Below, one piece after another: positions 33,855 to 47,627 of a DNA stretch of 64,000 bases. The DNA is from Perilla frutescens. Lineage: Eukaryota > Streptophyta > Magnoliopsida > Lamiales > Lamiaceae. Every line of letters starts with the position of its first letter. Position 1 is the first letter of the stretch. The DNA lies in contig BRKX01000004.1 in assembly GCA_026008535.1 (NCBI GenBank), positions 34,848,501-34,912,500 of the forward strand, in the 5' to 3' direction. The position numbers and the translations under genes were made by a program. Below the pieces are notes generated by a model that was given only the letters and a program-made list of their open reading frames with translations, was not told the origin of the DNA and made no database searches.

Positions 33855-36166
33855 TCAAGCCGCTTCAAGGACACCCTTCTTCGACTCGTTTCGATTGCCA
33901 CCTGCTTCCGTCTCCTCCTCCTCCTCGATATGAAGATTTGACATAGCATTGCTCAAAGCATCAGTTTCTTCTGCAATTTTTGGTGGGACTTGATTCTTTT
34001 TGCTGTTTATTTCCATCTGCAGCGCATCAAATTCTTCTTCCATATCGTCATCATCTATCTCGCCATATGCTGTAGTTGCTTCTGCAAAATTACAATCACT
34101 CACGTTACACAACTAGAGATAAAAGAAACTCGATCTCTTCCTCTGCTGCTAACCAAGGCACTGAATGCAGTTTGAGATTTTGCAAAGCATTGAGTGCCAG
34201 AGAAAACAATGAACAAAACACAAAAATTCTAATTACCAAAGAATGGTTGCTGAGATCTATCTAACTATTATGGGATGAGGGAGGAGTGAGATGTGGACAA
34301 ATACCACTAACATAATTTGTAACAGTATGGTGGTAAAGGTTTATCAATGATGGACGATGAACAACACCCATGATCTTTTGCGAGACAGTTGTGCCCCCAG
34401 CATTTTTTAAATTTCCTCCACGAATAATTGACTTGACTGAATTTAGTACAACACGCCCACCAACACAACAGAAATCTGATAATGAATGCTTACCTAAAGC
34501 ATTATCAAGTCGTTTCAAAGCATCAATGTTCTCATCAAGTTCCTCCAGGCACAGCTCAACTTCTTCAATGCTAATTTGGTTTTCCTGCATAGCGCGTTTG
34601 CTGCTCTGTAAGGCCTCCACCACCTGCATGAGTAAAACCAATGAAATCAAGCACCAATATTGTGTGTTTAAGGATTAAATACCTGGCCAGGCCATACTCA
34701 AACCGGGTTCAGTAACTACAGACCATATTAAGCATGGATACAAAGAGTATGTATGTCACGTTCAACCAGCAAAAGATAATACGATTAGCATGTAAAACCA
34801 ACCTTTTTAGAGGACTCGGCATCCGTAATAGCCTGGAGAACTCTCTCCACCTGGTCCAATAGTGCTGAGCATCTTTCTCTACTTTGAGATGCCAGCTTCA
34901 GTTCTTTGGCATATCTCAGGGCAACTTTCTTGTTTCCGTCTTTAAGAGAAGCTAAAGCTGACTTCCTGCTTCTGCACAGAATCAAATTCAACAATGTGAT
35001 TAAACATAAAGGCAAAAGAAGTGATTAGCCGCTGCTTGTGAGAGTTTTACTTATGATAACGCTGGTCAATCAAATGAAGCTGCTTCTCAAGCTTGTCGGC
35101 AGTCCAAGTTAAGTGTAGCGTAGTGTAATCCGATGTTGAGGCAGTAGAAGCAGCTCCAAGAGCAAGACACACCTTCACTCCCTGTTTCAGAAAGAAAGAG
35201 AAAACGAGAGACACTTAAACATGCTTGGCATCATCAGTCATCAATCATTAGGGATGTAATACAGCAGAGGTGCTCGCAAGCTATTTAAAGTTCGGCCCGG
35301 ATAAAGGTAGTTTGAAGCTTGTTCGTATTCTAAACAATTTAAATTAACGAGCCGAGCTCAAACATTAGGCTTGGCTTACAGCCCTATCAATCATTATAGA
35401 GAATGTATTGTATTCGATTCGACTGAATGGAAGCACGTACCTCTATAGGATGAGGATGAGGAGGTTTGTTGATGAGGAGGCGTGTTGCCCTTCCCCGTGC
35501 TGACAAGTAATCCAAAATGGCAAGAGCTTCTTCTGCCTTAGAAGAAGATCCCACACAACAAATACCCTCAAACTTTTCCATGGTCACAACACAGCTACTA
35601 TTCCAGTGATTTTGCGACAATCTCTCCACTACTTCTAGGGTTCGCTCCTAAACAGAACAAAACTTGAAATTCAGAGAAAACATGATAAAATTGCAAAGCA
35701 GAGGGAGGTGGTAGGAGGCAGCTACCTCCAAGAGCGGTGCGAGAATGTAGTAGTCGGCAGTGAGAGAAAGAGGGCGGTCGTCAGCCGCCAGAAAATCGAG
35801 CGCCCTGCGCAAAAAGTGAGGGAGGCGGGACTGGGAGTGGGAGGAGGAACTCGTAGTCTGCAAGTCTCCGGCGCGGTGCATTTCAAGGAGGACGCGATCA
35901 AGGCACAAAGGGGACAAACCGTCAGGGCGGCGGCGGAACCAGAGGCCGGTGACGCGGGAAGGGCGGATGACGAAGACGCCGAGATGGCGAGCAGTTTTGA
36001 TGATTAAATCTCTCCAGAAACAGTAGAGTGCATCCCAATCCGACCTCTGTCCGCTCAGGGCTTTGAATCTCGCTCGCATCTTGCTTTCGTCGTCCCAGTC
36101 TCCAACCTCTTTCCTCACAAACGCCGCCACCGCCGCCGCCTCCTCCTCCTCCTCCACCACCTCCAT
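33855..36166 (-). CDS. CHMP7: CHMP7-like ESCRT-III (SNF7 family) protein
   Basis: Six exons on the minus strand join in frame: 36166-35726, 35647-35441, 35181-35051, 34971-34803, 34623-34494, 34081-33855. They total 1,305 nt, or 434 residues, close to the length of plant CHMP7 proteins. The N-terminal half is the CHMP7-specific region (WDALYCFWRDLI, VTGLWFRRRPDGLSP). The C-terminal half is the SNF7 helical domain: LEKQLHLIDQRYH, then SALASLKDGNKKVALRYAKE, then an acidic tail with EEEFDALQMEI. ESCRT-III proteins polymerise on membranes; CHMP7 acts at the ER/nuclear envelope and in endosomal sorting. The first exon begins with a run of Glu and Ala codons from a GCC/TCC repeat. The start is the first Met of this frame. 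Confidence 0.88.
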
Positions 36167-37137
36167 ATTTGCTATATTGTATTTGTATCTGTAAGTAGCG
36201 GTTGGTTGGTTGGTTTATTAACAATCTTTCTATAATTCTAACTCCCTTTCTAAAACAAGTAATCAATTATTAAATCCCCTAAAAAAAAGAGTTTATTGGT
36301 AACTTCAACTTTTCTCAAATTTTATTACACTTCAATTTAAAATTATTTTTATAATAATTTCATAAATATAATACCTGAGTGCACAAGTTCAGAATAATAT
36401 TTTCGATCAATTGCTCACAAGTTCGAAAATTGTTTTTGAACAAACCTTGAGAGTTCAAAAGTATTTTTCGAACATCTTTAGTGAGTTCAGAAAATATTTT
36501 TTGAGTCTATTACGCACTTTAAATTATATTTTTGGAATTAAAAGCGATGAATAGCACATTGTTGATTTCTACTCAAAATCTCTTAATCTAAATGAACTTT
36601 GCAAGTTTTGTAGGGGGAGTAAAGATGTTTTTTCAACGTATAGTGTTGGATGATGAATTAAGTGATTAGATGGAAAAATATCAGAATCATTTTGACATAT
36701 ACTTGAAATTTCGACATTGAAGTGATATCAAATGTTGAACTGAATAAGGGGCTCTAAACTTCAAAGTGTGAATTATCTAATCGTAGTGTCAATTTGTTTG
36801 ATTAACGACATGAAGGATCAAAATTGACCTTGGAATTTCACCATCAAATTTCGGACAGAGTTCCGTCAACTTCTGTTTTTTTTTCTTTTTTTTTTTCCGT
36901 TAAGTTTAAGAGAAGTAGGAAATCCAAGTTGAATCATTTTTTGAAATTTGAGAGTCTATTTGGAAGTTCGATGACCTACTTAAACCCACCAAGTAGTTCA
37001 ATATCCTTAACTATTTTTCCTTATAAAAAAAATTAGACGGTGATCGAGTTTATATAATTTGTTTGATCAAAATCGTTTTTATAGACTAATATTTCAGTTT
37101 AGTAAATCTCAATTGACATGTGAAAATCAAATCACTC
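36167..37137. other. CHMP7 upstream region and AT-rich spacer
   Basis: No gene is supported. The first 100 bp are presumably the CHMP7 promoter and leader. Between about 36380 and 36500 several TTCGAA-type words (GTTCGAAAATTG, TATTTTTCGAAC) recur, similar to words in the Mutator-like element at 19.8-21.9 kb. The rest, up to the solo LTR, shows no clear structure. Confidence 0.5.
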
Positions 37138-38004
37138 TGTAACACAAATTTTTGTATTTAATTTGGTAAAACACAAAATGTGTACAATAAAATGATTTCG
37201 GATCAAAATTATTTATACGGATCCAATCTCTATTTTTCCTCCGATTCTTCTCTTCAAAACTTGATCTTCAAACGGTCTTTAAAATCTTCAGAGTAAATTT
37301 GTTTCTTTGATTTTCTCGGACTTGTTGTTTGAACTTGGTCTTCGAAGTTTTCGGGGAAGATTTGTATCTTCAATCTTCTTTGACTTGATCTTTAGTCTTG
37401 ATAACGTTAACTCGGAGGGCCGACGCCTTCTTTCCGGATCAAACGCTAATTTCGGAATGAATTTGATGAAGAACGCTTTTGACTGCCTTGCTTATGGATC
37501 AAACGTCGTCTTCGGGATGAATTTGGTGAAGAACGCCTTTAAATGTCACAAGAACGCGGTCTTGCTTGTGGATCATACGCCGTCTTCGGGGATGATTTTG
37601 GTGAAGAACGCCTTGAATATCTTTGAGAATTTCACTTATGGAAGTTCTCAAATTCTTGAACTCTTCAAATGACTTCTTCTCAAATTCTTGAACTCTTCAA
37701 ATGACTTCTGGTGTGATTTTCAACTGATATGGAGGCCCCTATTTATAGTTGTGGGAAAAGAGATCTAGAGCTGATGTAACACTATCTCATTGGCTATTGA
37801 AAATTGATATATATATATATATATATATATATATCTTTCAGATATTTACTTGTTTCCAAAGAACTTGATGTTTATCATATAATAATATCTTTATTATTTA
37901 AATATTTTATCTAATTTTGGATTTAATATAATTCTAAAACTAAATAAATATATTAAAATCAATAAAAATATTATATATAATATTTTAAAATTTCACCACC
38001 TACA
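37138..38004 (-). mobile_element. Solo LTR (867 bp) of a Gypsy-type element
   Basis: It starts TGTAACACAAATTTTTG and ends CACCACCTACA, and is flanked by the perfect 5-bp duplication CACTC (37133-37137 and 38005-38009). Start, layout and many words (GATTCTTCTCTTCAAAA, CGGATCAAACG, GATAACGTTAACTCGGA) resemble the 814-bp LTRs of the Gypsy element at 48.8-62.7 kb, so it is a related but distinct family. A TATA-like ACTATAAATAGGGG on the minus strand (about 37737-37750) gives the orientation. Inside are three tandem units of about 64 bp (about 37433-37615) and a 32-bp duplication near 37640-37705. No internal element sequence is nearby, hence a solo LTR. Confidence 0.85.
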
Positions 38005-38355
38005 CACTCAATAAATCGCAAATGACATGCTAAGTGTACACAAGTTTTAAAAAAAAAATAGAATCCTACAACTGCTTATCAAAATTCCAGAAATTGTATT
38101 TTGAATGAATCTACATTGTCAGCACAGCGATACAACGAAAAAGAGAATGTAAACTACATCTGAAAACATTTTTAAAAAAACCCCCATAATTATTAACTAC
38201 CAAAAAAATAAGTCAGTTACTACTATTATATTTATTACACATAAATTGATAGGAAAATAAGAAAATAGGCTAAAAAAATTGAGTTACTACTACTTACTAG
38301 TCTCATATTTATTCAAATTCTTGCAATTGAATAGATGATAAGAGAATAAAAGTAA
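38005..38355. other. 3' flank of the COQ8-like gene
   Basis: AT-rich sequence between the solo LTR and the COQ8-like stop codon, probably containing the gene's 3' untranslated end. Nothing else is seen. Confidence 0.5.
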
Positions 38356-41300
38356 TTAAAGTGAGGGTGAGGAAATTTGAGCAGTATCATCTCCTTCATC
38401 AGCAAAGTGATAATTCTGGTAAACTTGAAGCAGGAGGTCCCTACAAGGAACAACAGCTTGAAGCTTTATGCAAGCGAGGAAAGCACCCGAAAGCTTACGG
38501 TGAAGGCTGTATGCTTCCTCTGGAGGGGCTGTCTGCCTGTGCCTCAGCATTGTCGCCCCCAGATTCGAAATGCTTTGAGTAATATTCGTCGATCCGAAAT
38601 CATAGCCTCCGCTTCCGCTCTTGGCAAACGGCATCCCCACCACAAAACCTGCCTGCACATGAGCCTCCAACATAACTTCAGACTCCATTCCTGTAAGAAA
38701 TCCAAGTCTCCTCGACATCTCAATCACCGCCTCTCTCTCGCTATTTGCACAAGCAACAACCTGATTGCATCAACAACTATCAATTATAACCCAATTCAAC
38801 TACTGCACACCAAAATAACAAAACAATGCACCTCACCATCCTTAGATAATCATCTACAAATTTTTTTGGGTAGTCCCTCGCTGCTCCAAAGTCTATAAGG
38901 TTGATGGATTTTTTCATATCATCATATAAAAAGTTACTCCAGTTGGGATCAGTCTGTTTTAGATTAAAACAAAAAAGAAGTATTAAATAGATGATGTGAG
39001 AATCAAGACAAACTGCTGTTGATGGAACTTTTTCTGGTTTCAAACATAATTTCAGATAATAATCGAAAGTTATAAATGGGCATTGTACAACTCCCATAGA
39101 TGTTGATGGACTGTTTTGATTATTTGGTCATTGGAAAAGTGCAAATATTTTATATTAAAAGAAAATGCACACATCTTTAGCAATACTGAATAGACCATTT
39201 ACCCATGTATCTATCATCATATTCAAAAATAGCAGATTGGAAGCCAATAGAAAGTAGACAAGCCCAGTTTGCTCCGCATGGACCGCATCTACTTTGAACC
39301 TCCACATATTTAGCCTCCAACATATGTATGTTCTTATCTTACTGTCCAGATGATGAGCTATCCCCCGAAACCAAGAAAGAAGAATGTTATCCACTAAGCT
39401 TGACGATATAGCTAACATGCTATGGGAACTGAGGTACAAGCATCTGGTACGCCTCTAACCCGGCTGGCGGCGCCCGCCACGCGGTGGTAGGTATATATGA
39501 CTAAAAACATTACCACTCAACCATATACTAAGACTAAAATTATAAACATGCAGTTATTTGCAATATATATCCATGAGCGTGTTCTCATATTTATTCTTTT
39601 AAATAAACTAATGAAAAAACAAATACTTATGAATCAAGAAAATTTCGATTTTGGTCCCATAGGACATGGGGTATTCTGTTTTTGGTCCTGACGGTTTCAC
39701 TTTTGGTCATTTTTCAAAAAAATTACCCAAAACTAGTCCCATAGGTTTATTACTATCGATTTTGGTCCCACGAATTAAACGGCTGTTTTAACAATTGACG
39801 GAAACATCACGCACGACTCACGTGTTGGTCCCTTAGGACATGGGGTATTCCGTTTTTGGTCTCGATGGTTTCACTTTTGGTCCTTTTTCAAAAAAATTAC
39901 CCAAAACTAGTCCCATAGGTTTATTACTATTTCATAATTGACATACAACCCAATATAGTTTACAAATTGACCAATTTAACCCCAGAGCATATGCTAATTA
40001 TTTTTTTAGTAGAAATACACATGTACAAACATTTTTCTTTTTTTTTTATGAACATAATTTAATATGAGCGTATGTAAATTAATAGAGGGGACACTCAGCA
40101 TGTTTTGTCATATATTACATCCATTTTTTACTTGAGATAAGTTTTATCTTTTCTTTTCTTCGATCGAGTTCTATAATTTGTATCTTAATTATACATATAT
40201 TAATCATATGTCTCACGACTCACATAGTCAGAGCTGTATTACGACCATAGAAAGTGTGGGGCAAAATTGAACAATCAATTCACAATTATAATATGAAAGC
40301 ACAACTGGATAATCACTACAATAAACAGATCGATCGTTTAAAACTCAATGTTAGAGGTTTATAACCAAAAAAAAAAAAATTCAATATTAAATGGAGGAGC
40401 ATTATTTTTTCCGTTTGATCAAAATAAAAGAGCATTTTTTATGTGTGTTATTTTTCAGTAAATATCAGTTAACCAAATTATTATGAGAGATCAAAGGTCA
40501 AGGATTCGAATCTCCTTAATATCACAGGTCGGATATGTGAGTAAAAAAAAAGGAAAAAAAAAAAGAAAAAGAAGAAGAAGAAGAAGAAAACCAAATCATT
40601 TTGAGATTTTTTAGCATTTGACCTTTCAGTTTAAGTTTCACGTCTAGGATTATGATTTTAATTTTTTTAATTTTATATATATAATTATTAGATAATAATG
40701 TTAACTTTCAACATTTTCTTTAACTTAAAATAGGCCACTAAGATTTTTATTTCCATACACACACGCATATCCAGTTGATTGAAAAAAGAGATGATAATTT
40801 CGTAAAATTATTTTTAAAATGCAATGTTACAATTCAACATACATATGTTAAAATTGATAATTTCGTAAAATTATTTTTAAAATGCAATGCTACAATTCAA
40901 CATACAGATGTTAAAGTTAACATTCACGATGCTATTTAATTCCAAATATTTAAAATTGGAGGTGGCAAAAACAGGTGAAATTTACCTCCAAAATCGTTGA
41001 TGAATTTCTGGGAATTTTTCATGTTGGGACCAAAATTGATATTAAAATGGGACCAAAATCGATACAAATTTTAACAGAAACCGTGACGGCGTGACTGAAA
41101 ATGATACTTCATATCCTATGGGACCAAAAGTGAAACCATCGGGACCAAAAACGGAATACCCCATGTCCTGTGGGACCAAAATCGAAATTTTCTCCTTATG
41201 AATCAAACTACTTTAATTTAATTAAAGTTTTTTATTTAGTGTTCATTCTTGGCCAATTAGGGTTTATTAAAAGAAATAATAAAAATAAAAAAAGACTAGT

Positions 41301-42969
41301 TATGGCACACATAATGTAACACGATTGGGCACGGGAGATCTGATCTGGGTAAAAGCTAGTCAGAAGAATGAGTGTTAAGATAATCAACAACCAATACAAT
41401 CAATAGCAATAGTTGCACCACCTATCAGACCGTGAAAAAGTGCTTAAGACATACAAAATTTGCAAGCTTTAAAAAAAATCAACCACCAATATACAATCAA
41501 TAGCAATCGAAAGGGATTATTTGGCATGAAGTCTACATTCATATCCTCCCAAATTAAGGGACAATAGGTAGAAGTTAAATAAGACCTTACAGGGAACAAC
41601 TATCGTATTCATTTCGACAAATTAAGCATTGCCACAAATTTGTCACCCACCACGTCATTCTAGGCAAATTTAACTTCAGCAGAAAGGCGAGATAGGTGCG
41701 AGACTCCCCAAATGCCCTCCCATGGGACTAAAAATAAAACTTTTTAATAAACTTGACAGAACAAAGTGATGATTGGGAAACACAATGTGGCTCTTATAAA
41801 AGAAAATGCCATCCTGAAGTGTTGTTTCCCACCCCTAAGTTCCTAACAATCTTATGTAACAGGTTATCTTCACATACAACCCACTGCAAAACATTATAGT
41901 ACAACCATTATGGCAAGGAAATACCCGCTAGTTCACAACTCAACTAGAGCATGCAAATTTCAGGGTCCAAACTGGTATATTATGCCAAAACCATAGACGA
42001 GTAGTTTGGCAACCTTATTATGCTAAATCGGAGTGGAAATGTGTTGCTGCAACAAGTGGCATAAGATCCACTAATCCAAATGCACAATAAATTGCTGCCC
42101 AATGAAAAAAGGCCACAAATGTTGGAACTACCATAATGAGTAGGGAGGACAATGGGTAATGAACCCAATGGGTACCTGCAAACTAGGAACTAATCCAAAA
42201 CACTCATCTATTTAATCTCAACGGTCAAGATTGATGTAACCGCAGCGGATCGAATTCATCCAAGTCAAACTCAAATGTCATTATAAACAACAATCATGAC
42301 CATACGAATTGATAGGACAATTACGTAAGGGTGATACGACTCACATCTGAAATAAAGCCCAATGTATGGTTCAAATAAATAATTGACACGTGATAACTTC
42401 AGGACGCTCTTTGTTAATTTCTTAAATATGATAAAATTCTTTACAACTAGAAACCCACTAGTTAAAGGGAAAGGCATGAAGCTAAAAGTTTAGGTTTTCC
42501 CACCACTACCTTATGCAAATTCACACGCTACAACAACTAACATCATATGCATGTATGTATTAGTTTGAGAGAGAGAGAGAGACAGAGAGAGCATGCCTGC
42601 ATGAAACGGAAGATAAATAACTCCATCAAAGTAAGCTCAAGTAACTTTCTCCCCACATAATTGCGAGTCTCTTGGTCTAGCGATGCAACCTTATCAATTG
42701 GAATGCCTGCTCAAGTGAGACAGTTGCCATCATAAGTTTTTATATGGTATCAATTATGTATGTAATTATAAGCAGTGTTGAAGAAAATGTCTATAATTAA
42801 AAAAAGGCAAGAACCCCGTTCGCTTGGATGTTGTCTTCTAAATCTAGGACTTATTATAAATTTACAAGGGAGAAGAATTGGAACATAACTACATCGTAAT
42901 TTCCTTATCAACAAGATCTGAATCTAAAATATATTTTTACTACAATCATGCATCTTAAACCAAAAGAAG

Positions 42970-43025
<56 letters not shown>

Positions 43026-46000
43026 TAAAGAACTGATTATTTATTAATAAGTATCCAGCACAGGATTTCTTTCTTTTATGTAAAAAAAAAAAGATAAGAA
43101 CACATACCGGGAACCAATTCTGTAGTTAGAACTCTTCTACTAGATAAATTATCCACCACAAATGGAACATAAAACCCTTCTGTGTTGGACAGCAAAGTAC
43201 GAAACCTTTTCTGGTTTTTGGCCTCCAATTCATAGTCACATTCACGAGAAAGTTCTTCTTTGGCAACCTGTGAAGGACAAGCACAAACTCTAACAATCAC
43301 ACTTCTATGGCATCTGAAATCTGCGGACTTTATGCATAATATTTGGAAAAATGTCATGGCAAAGGATAGTGTTTGACGATGCATAAATTGAAAAGTCTTA
43401 TGCAAATTTACCCCCACAAAGAAACGATTTCACATCCACATTTGTCAGCAAAAAGCCAGATGCAAGAAATATTGGAATGGGAATTGTTCAGAGCTTCTAG
43501 ATAATGATTGATAATTGCTAAGCATACAATTATGGAAGGTAGTTTCTGCAGGGTGTATCCAACTTTTAAAACTTATATGTGCACAGTTGCTATATTGACA
43601 AAAGTTTTGAGATCGCTAGATTAACAAGTTATTGCAATATACTACTACACTGTCCTACGTCATCAATGTCTGAGCTTAGTATCTTGATTTTCATCTCCTA
43701 AATAAGTATTTATTTTCGTTGAAGATTGTTTATATGTGCTTATTTTTTTAATTTAGTGGTAATTCTAACTCCCTTTTAAAAAATAAAATTAATATTTGGA
43801 GTTTTAATTTTTATTTTTTTTATATATTTTTTAACACTTAGTATACTTTTTTTATAGGACCATCGTGACTTATGGTTTCGAAAATATCATGTAAATAAAT
43901 AAACAGTTAGGCACATTCGCTAATAATTTTGATTGCATATTTGCTTCCTTTTTTTCATTATTTAGTACATAATCATATCGAATAAGATAAATTCATCAAC
44001 TTTAGCGATAAAACTATTACATAATGGTTTTAAATTATGAAGAATATAAGTGAAAGGCACAAGGTAATTGCATTAAATTATTTATTTTTGAATGAAATAA
44101 CGTAATTGAGTTAACATAATGACATTATCATAATCAATATTAGCTTATAATTTTATTTTTAAATTATGCATAATATTTTTAATGTTAAACTATGTTTAGT
44201 TGGACTTGTTGAACAAAACTCTTGGGTCCGTCACTAAAACTGGCAGTAGATCCTGATGAGTTATTCAGCAACATTTAAAAGAAACAAGAAATTGAGAAAA
44301 TCCCCTAAGTCGGCAACCTTTTCTGATAGAAGATGGGAATTTTTTATTAGACAAACTAGAAAATAACAAAGGGAAGAGTTATCCCCCAAATAGCGATAAC
44401 ATCCTAACTAAAAACACCACTCCAATATCTATGTGAAACAAAAGGAACAGGAAAAAAAAGACTTGAATTGTTTATAATTTAAAATCTATCAAGGAACTCT
44501 AAACTTAGTCATATCCCCCACATATCCTCGAACTAGCTGGGCCATGAATTTATTATCAAAAGAAACTCATTTGCACCATAAGGCATAATTCAATTTAGTA
44601 CAAGAGTAGATTCCCAACGACTTAAGCAAGTACTTTAAACAAGCCAATTAAAGCTTCTTAGTTCTACAAGCATAATCGAGCTAAATAGAAAAAGAAAGAA
44701 TTGTCAAAACCATTAAGCAGAGCAAGAAAAGCTCTAACACAAAAGGCAAACGAGAAGGATTGTTGAAGGTTAAACAACAGGCACCATCTATGACAGGGTC
44801 ATCATAAATTTTGAGCATCATAAGTCATTACATAATCATATGTTGCATGGAAAACATGAAACTCAGGCGAAAAAGGTCCATGTTTGCTTTCAATGGGATA
44901 CATTGAATCTTATCATGATATACCTTGGAAATCTTCATAAAGCCAATCACAAAGGGAAAGTGACAGAGAATTCAGTAATTCGGAAACTATACCTTCATTG
45001 CATTGTCAATGTACATTTTTTCTGGTATTAAATTTGTATAAGTTAGTAGCCGTTTGACATTCTCGATGTCGCTTTCAATGCTATCTGCAACTCCAGGATA
45101 CTGAATTTTCATTGCAACCTCCACACCATCCTTTGTGACTGCCCGGTGGACCTAAAAGATATTTTAGAAGCATCAGAAGATGAAACACAACAGCTGTAGA
45201 TGAGTAGGATCTTGTGAAAACCTTCAACCAATTACAAGAGGCATAGATGAACAGAAAAGAAACATAGTCCTTGGTGAAAGTCAATGACTTCACATTTTTG
45301 TTTAGGTAAATGGAAAAGCCCTTTGGTTTTGATACTTTATATCGCAGTCGGAATAAATCAGTTTCCACCACCTACCCATTGCATTAGAAATCTGCCGACA
45401 TACTCACTGCCGATCGATATTCTAAGTCCAGAGACATTATTACCTTCTGATTTGGCTATTTGAAAGACAGCTATAGAATAGCAAATCACGGTATTCAGAT
45501 TAAAAAAAATCTGTAAAGAAAGGCTTGCTACCACGTATATATTTATCTTTCAATGCTACAATATTGACAGGTAAGTGGGACAGCAACTGCTTTCCTTGTA
45601 TCATATGTCAGAGTCAGAGAGTGGCATAAAGGCAAAAAGGGGTAAGGCAACTCCTTCATTTTTGATAAATTCATTGAATCAATAATATGTGAGGCAGCTC
45701 CTTCACTTCTGTTAAATTCATTGAATCAATAATATGTGAGTGGTAGCAGATTCCAAAGTACAGCTCATAACTTCTACATATGTCGAGAAACCTTATTCCA
45801 CTAATACTTTTGCATAATATGTGTTTAAGGTAATTTCTAAGTGAAATCATGGAGAGTTTCTTCCAAAATGTGAGGAAAATAGGAAGCAGTGGTTATAAAT
45901 CACTCAAGAGAATCAATGATAAACTCAAAATAGCCAGGAAAAACTTTAACACCTGCCCTATACTTGCTGCAGCCATTGGATCATAGTCAAAACTTGTCAA

Positions 46001-47627
46001 CTTGGAGGACCAGTCAGTACCCAGTTCAGCATCCAAAACCTGATTGAGTTGATTTCTTGGCATCCGATCAGCACCCTGACGAACAATTTCCAAAGCGTGC
46101 AAGATCTGGAAGGGCATCCATATAGCACAGTTAATGAGGAACATAAGAATTACAGTTTGGAAGCTATGAAAATGATAGCATCATTTTTCCACTTGGCAGT
46201 AAAAACTAAAAAGCACAAAAGAATCAGCACGAGTCAATGGATTCAAGGAGAACGTAGAAGCTAGGACTCCGGAAAACACAAGATTGTACTCATCTCATCT
46301 GTATCCCATAATTTGCCTTTTATTAAAAGTCATTTGAAAGCCACTCTAAACTTAGTTCCCATGTCTCCTTCTATATGAATATCTTTACGTGGACAGACAG
46401 CCTTAACATCAATCATCTATTCTTGAATTAACTGGTGCATGAATCAAACTTCCCGATATCCATGATCTAGAATGTTCAGGTTTCACTTCATGGCATTCTC
46501 AAAACACTAGAACCAATTTCTTTTCACTCTTTCCACAAGATTCACAATGCTTAATGATTCAACAAAGTATACAATCCTAAGCCATCCAAAGAGCTACCAG
46601 AATTCAGTGTCCTAAAACAGAAAAACATAATTGCATACAAGGTGATGAACTGTACATACAATCTGAGAGGACTATGAATCATATAAGTGCAGTACGACAT
46701 TGCCTTAACATTTTTACAATCACAATTATCTTCCAAAAAAAAAAGAAATTGAGGATGTATCATAGATGAGAGAGAACATAATTGAGAGTATGCATAAGAG
46801 CTTAGACAATAATGCATGAACTCCAGGTGAATAAAGATGTGTGTACATACCGGAGCAGGTATAAGAGATTCATCTTGGATGCTCAACATTTGGCCTAATT
46901 TGAGGGCAGCTCCGCGCATTCTGCATAATGCAAGAGCTAAACGTTCTGCGTTTCCCTCAGACAAGAAAGGGGAAAGAGCGTGCTGATTGTTTGCTGAGTC
47001 CGGTGTCCCAAACATGATTCTCTTTGTAGATTCCTGAAGCGTGCCCCACGCAAGACCAGCACCAAGTCCAGCAAACCTTCAACAACATTTTTCACATGAA
47101 TCATGAATGGATACAACAGTGGTTAATTGACAGAAAAGGAGAGAAGAATAGCATAACGCGGAAAAGAAAAGAGTGGTGGTTGGTAATAACTATTACCCAA
47201 TGGCTCTGGAGAAAGGTGTGGAAGGAACTCTCCTCTCCCGAGGCTTCCTCCCTAGAGGGGCAGGGGTTCTTGATGAGGTGGAGGGAGCAGTCTGAGAATT
47301 TGAATCTGGATCGGGGGGAGGGGGAGGGGGAGGGGGAGGAAGAGCGGCGTCTGCAAGAGGCGTCTCTGGCGCTTCATCATCATTATGATTATCAAAGATG
47401 ACGACGCTGCTGCTGCTATTATTATCCTTATTATTGATATCATCATCAATGTGGGTGCGAGGAGGAGTGTCGAGAGTACGAAGGTTTCCTTTGGTGAGGC
47501 CGGCGACGTCGGTGGCGGAGAGAAGGGCTCCCTTGATCAGGACATCCAATGGCCGGCGGCCGATGGCCTCCCTAGCCACCAGAGATAACCCATCCACCAC
47601 TCTTGCTATGTCCTTCAATGGAACCAT
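38356..47627 (-). CDS. COQ8: COQ8/ABC1 atypical kinase, mitochondrial
   Basis: Eight exons on the minus strand join in frame: 47627-47197, 47076-46851, 46105-45953, 45151-44993, 43267-43108, 42706-42597, 38953-38837, 38760-38356. They total 1,761 nt, or 586 residues. Family motifs are all present: the KxGQ segment (AALKLGQMLSIQDE), the Ala-rich loop (AAASIGQVH), the nucleotide-binding lysine (VAMKIQYPG), the catalytic segment TDPNWSNFLYD and the metal-binding DFG (LIDFGAARDY). COQ8 proteins support the ubiquinone biosynthesis complex in mitochondria. Exon 1 also holds a low-complexity acidic, Ser- and Pro-rich stretch. The start MVPLKDIARVV was chosen because it aligns with other plant COQ8 starts; the frame is open for 16 more codons upstream. 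The exon-6 donor is GC rather than GT. Intron 6 is 3.6 kb and holds a transposon. Confidence 0.9.
39638..41195. mobile_element. Mutator-like inverted-repeat element in COQ8 intron 6
   Basis: The left end (GAAAATTTCGATTTTGGTCC and following) and the right end (reverse complement, ending ACCAAAATCGAAATTTTCTCC) form inverted repeats of about 75 bp. The direct repeat TTATGAATCAA flanks it at 39627-39637 and 41196-41206; the true duplication is probably the first 9 bases, as for Mutator-like elements. The left terminal region is duplicated inside (about 39650-39770 and 39825-39935). A 63-bp unit is repeated twice at 40793-40918, and an (AAG)n run lies near 40568-40588. No transposase frame is seen. 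Confidence 0.75.
42970..43025. repeat. (TAA)n microsatellite in COQ8 intron 5
   Basis: About 18 perfect TAA units in the intron between exons 5 and 6, useful as a polymorphic marker. No function is inferred. Confidence 0.95.

Noticed and set aside
36824..37672. Two plus-strand frames (70 and 121 codons)
   Set aside because: The first is T-rich spacer; the second lies inside the solo LTR and translates its tandem units.
39155..39439. 94-codon minus-strand frame in COQ8 intron 6
   Set aside because: No recognisable domain, inside an intron, and not joined to exons by splice signals. A GC-rich patch next to it (about 39458-39488) remains unexplained but is too short to call.
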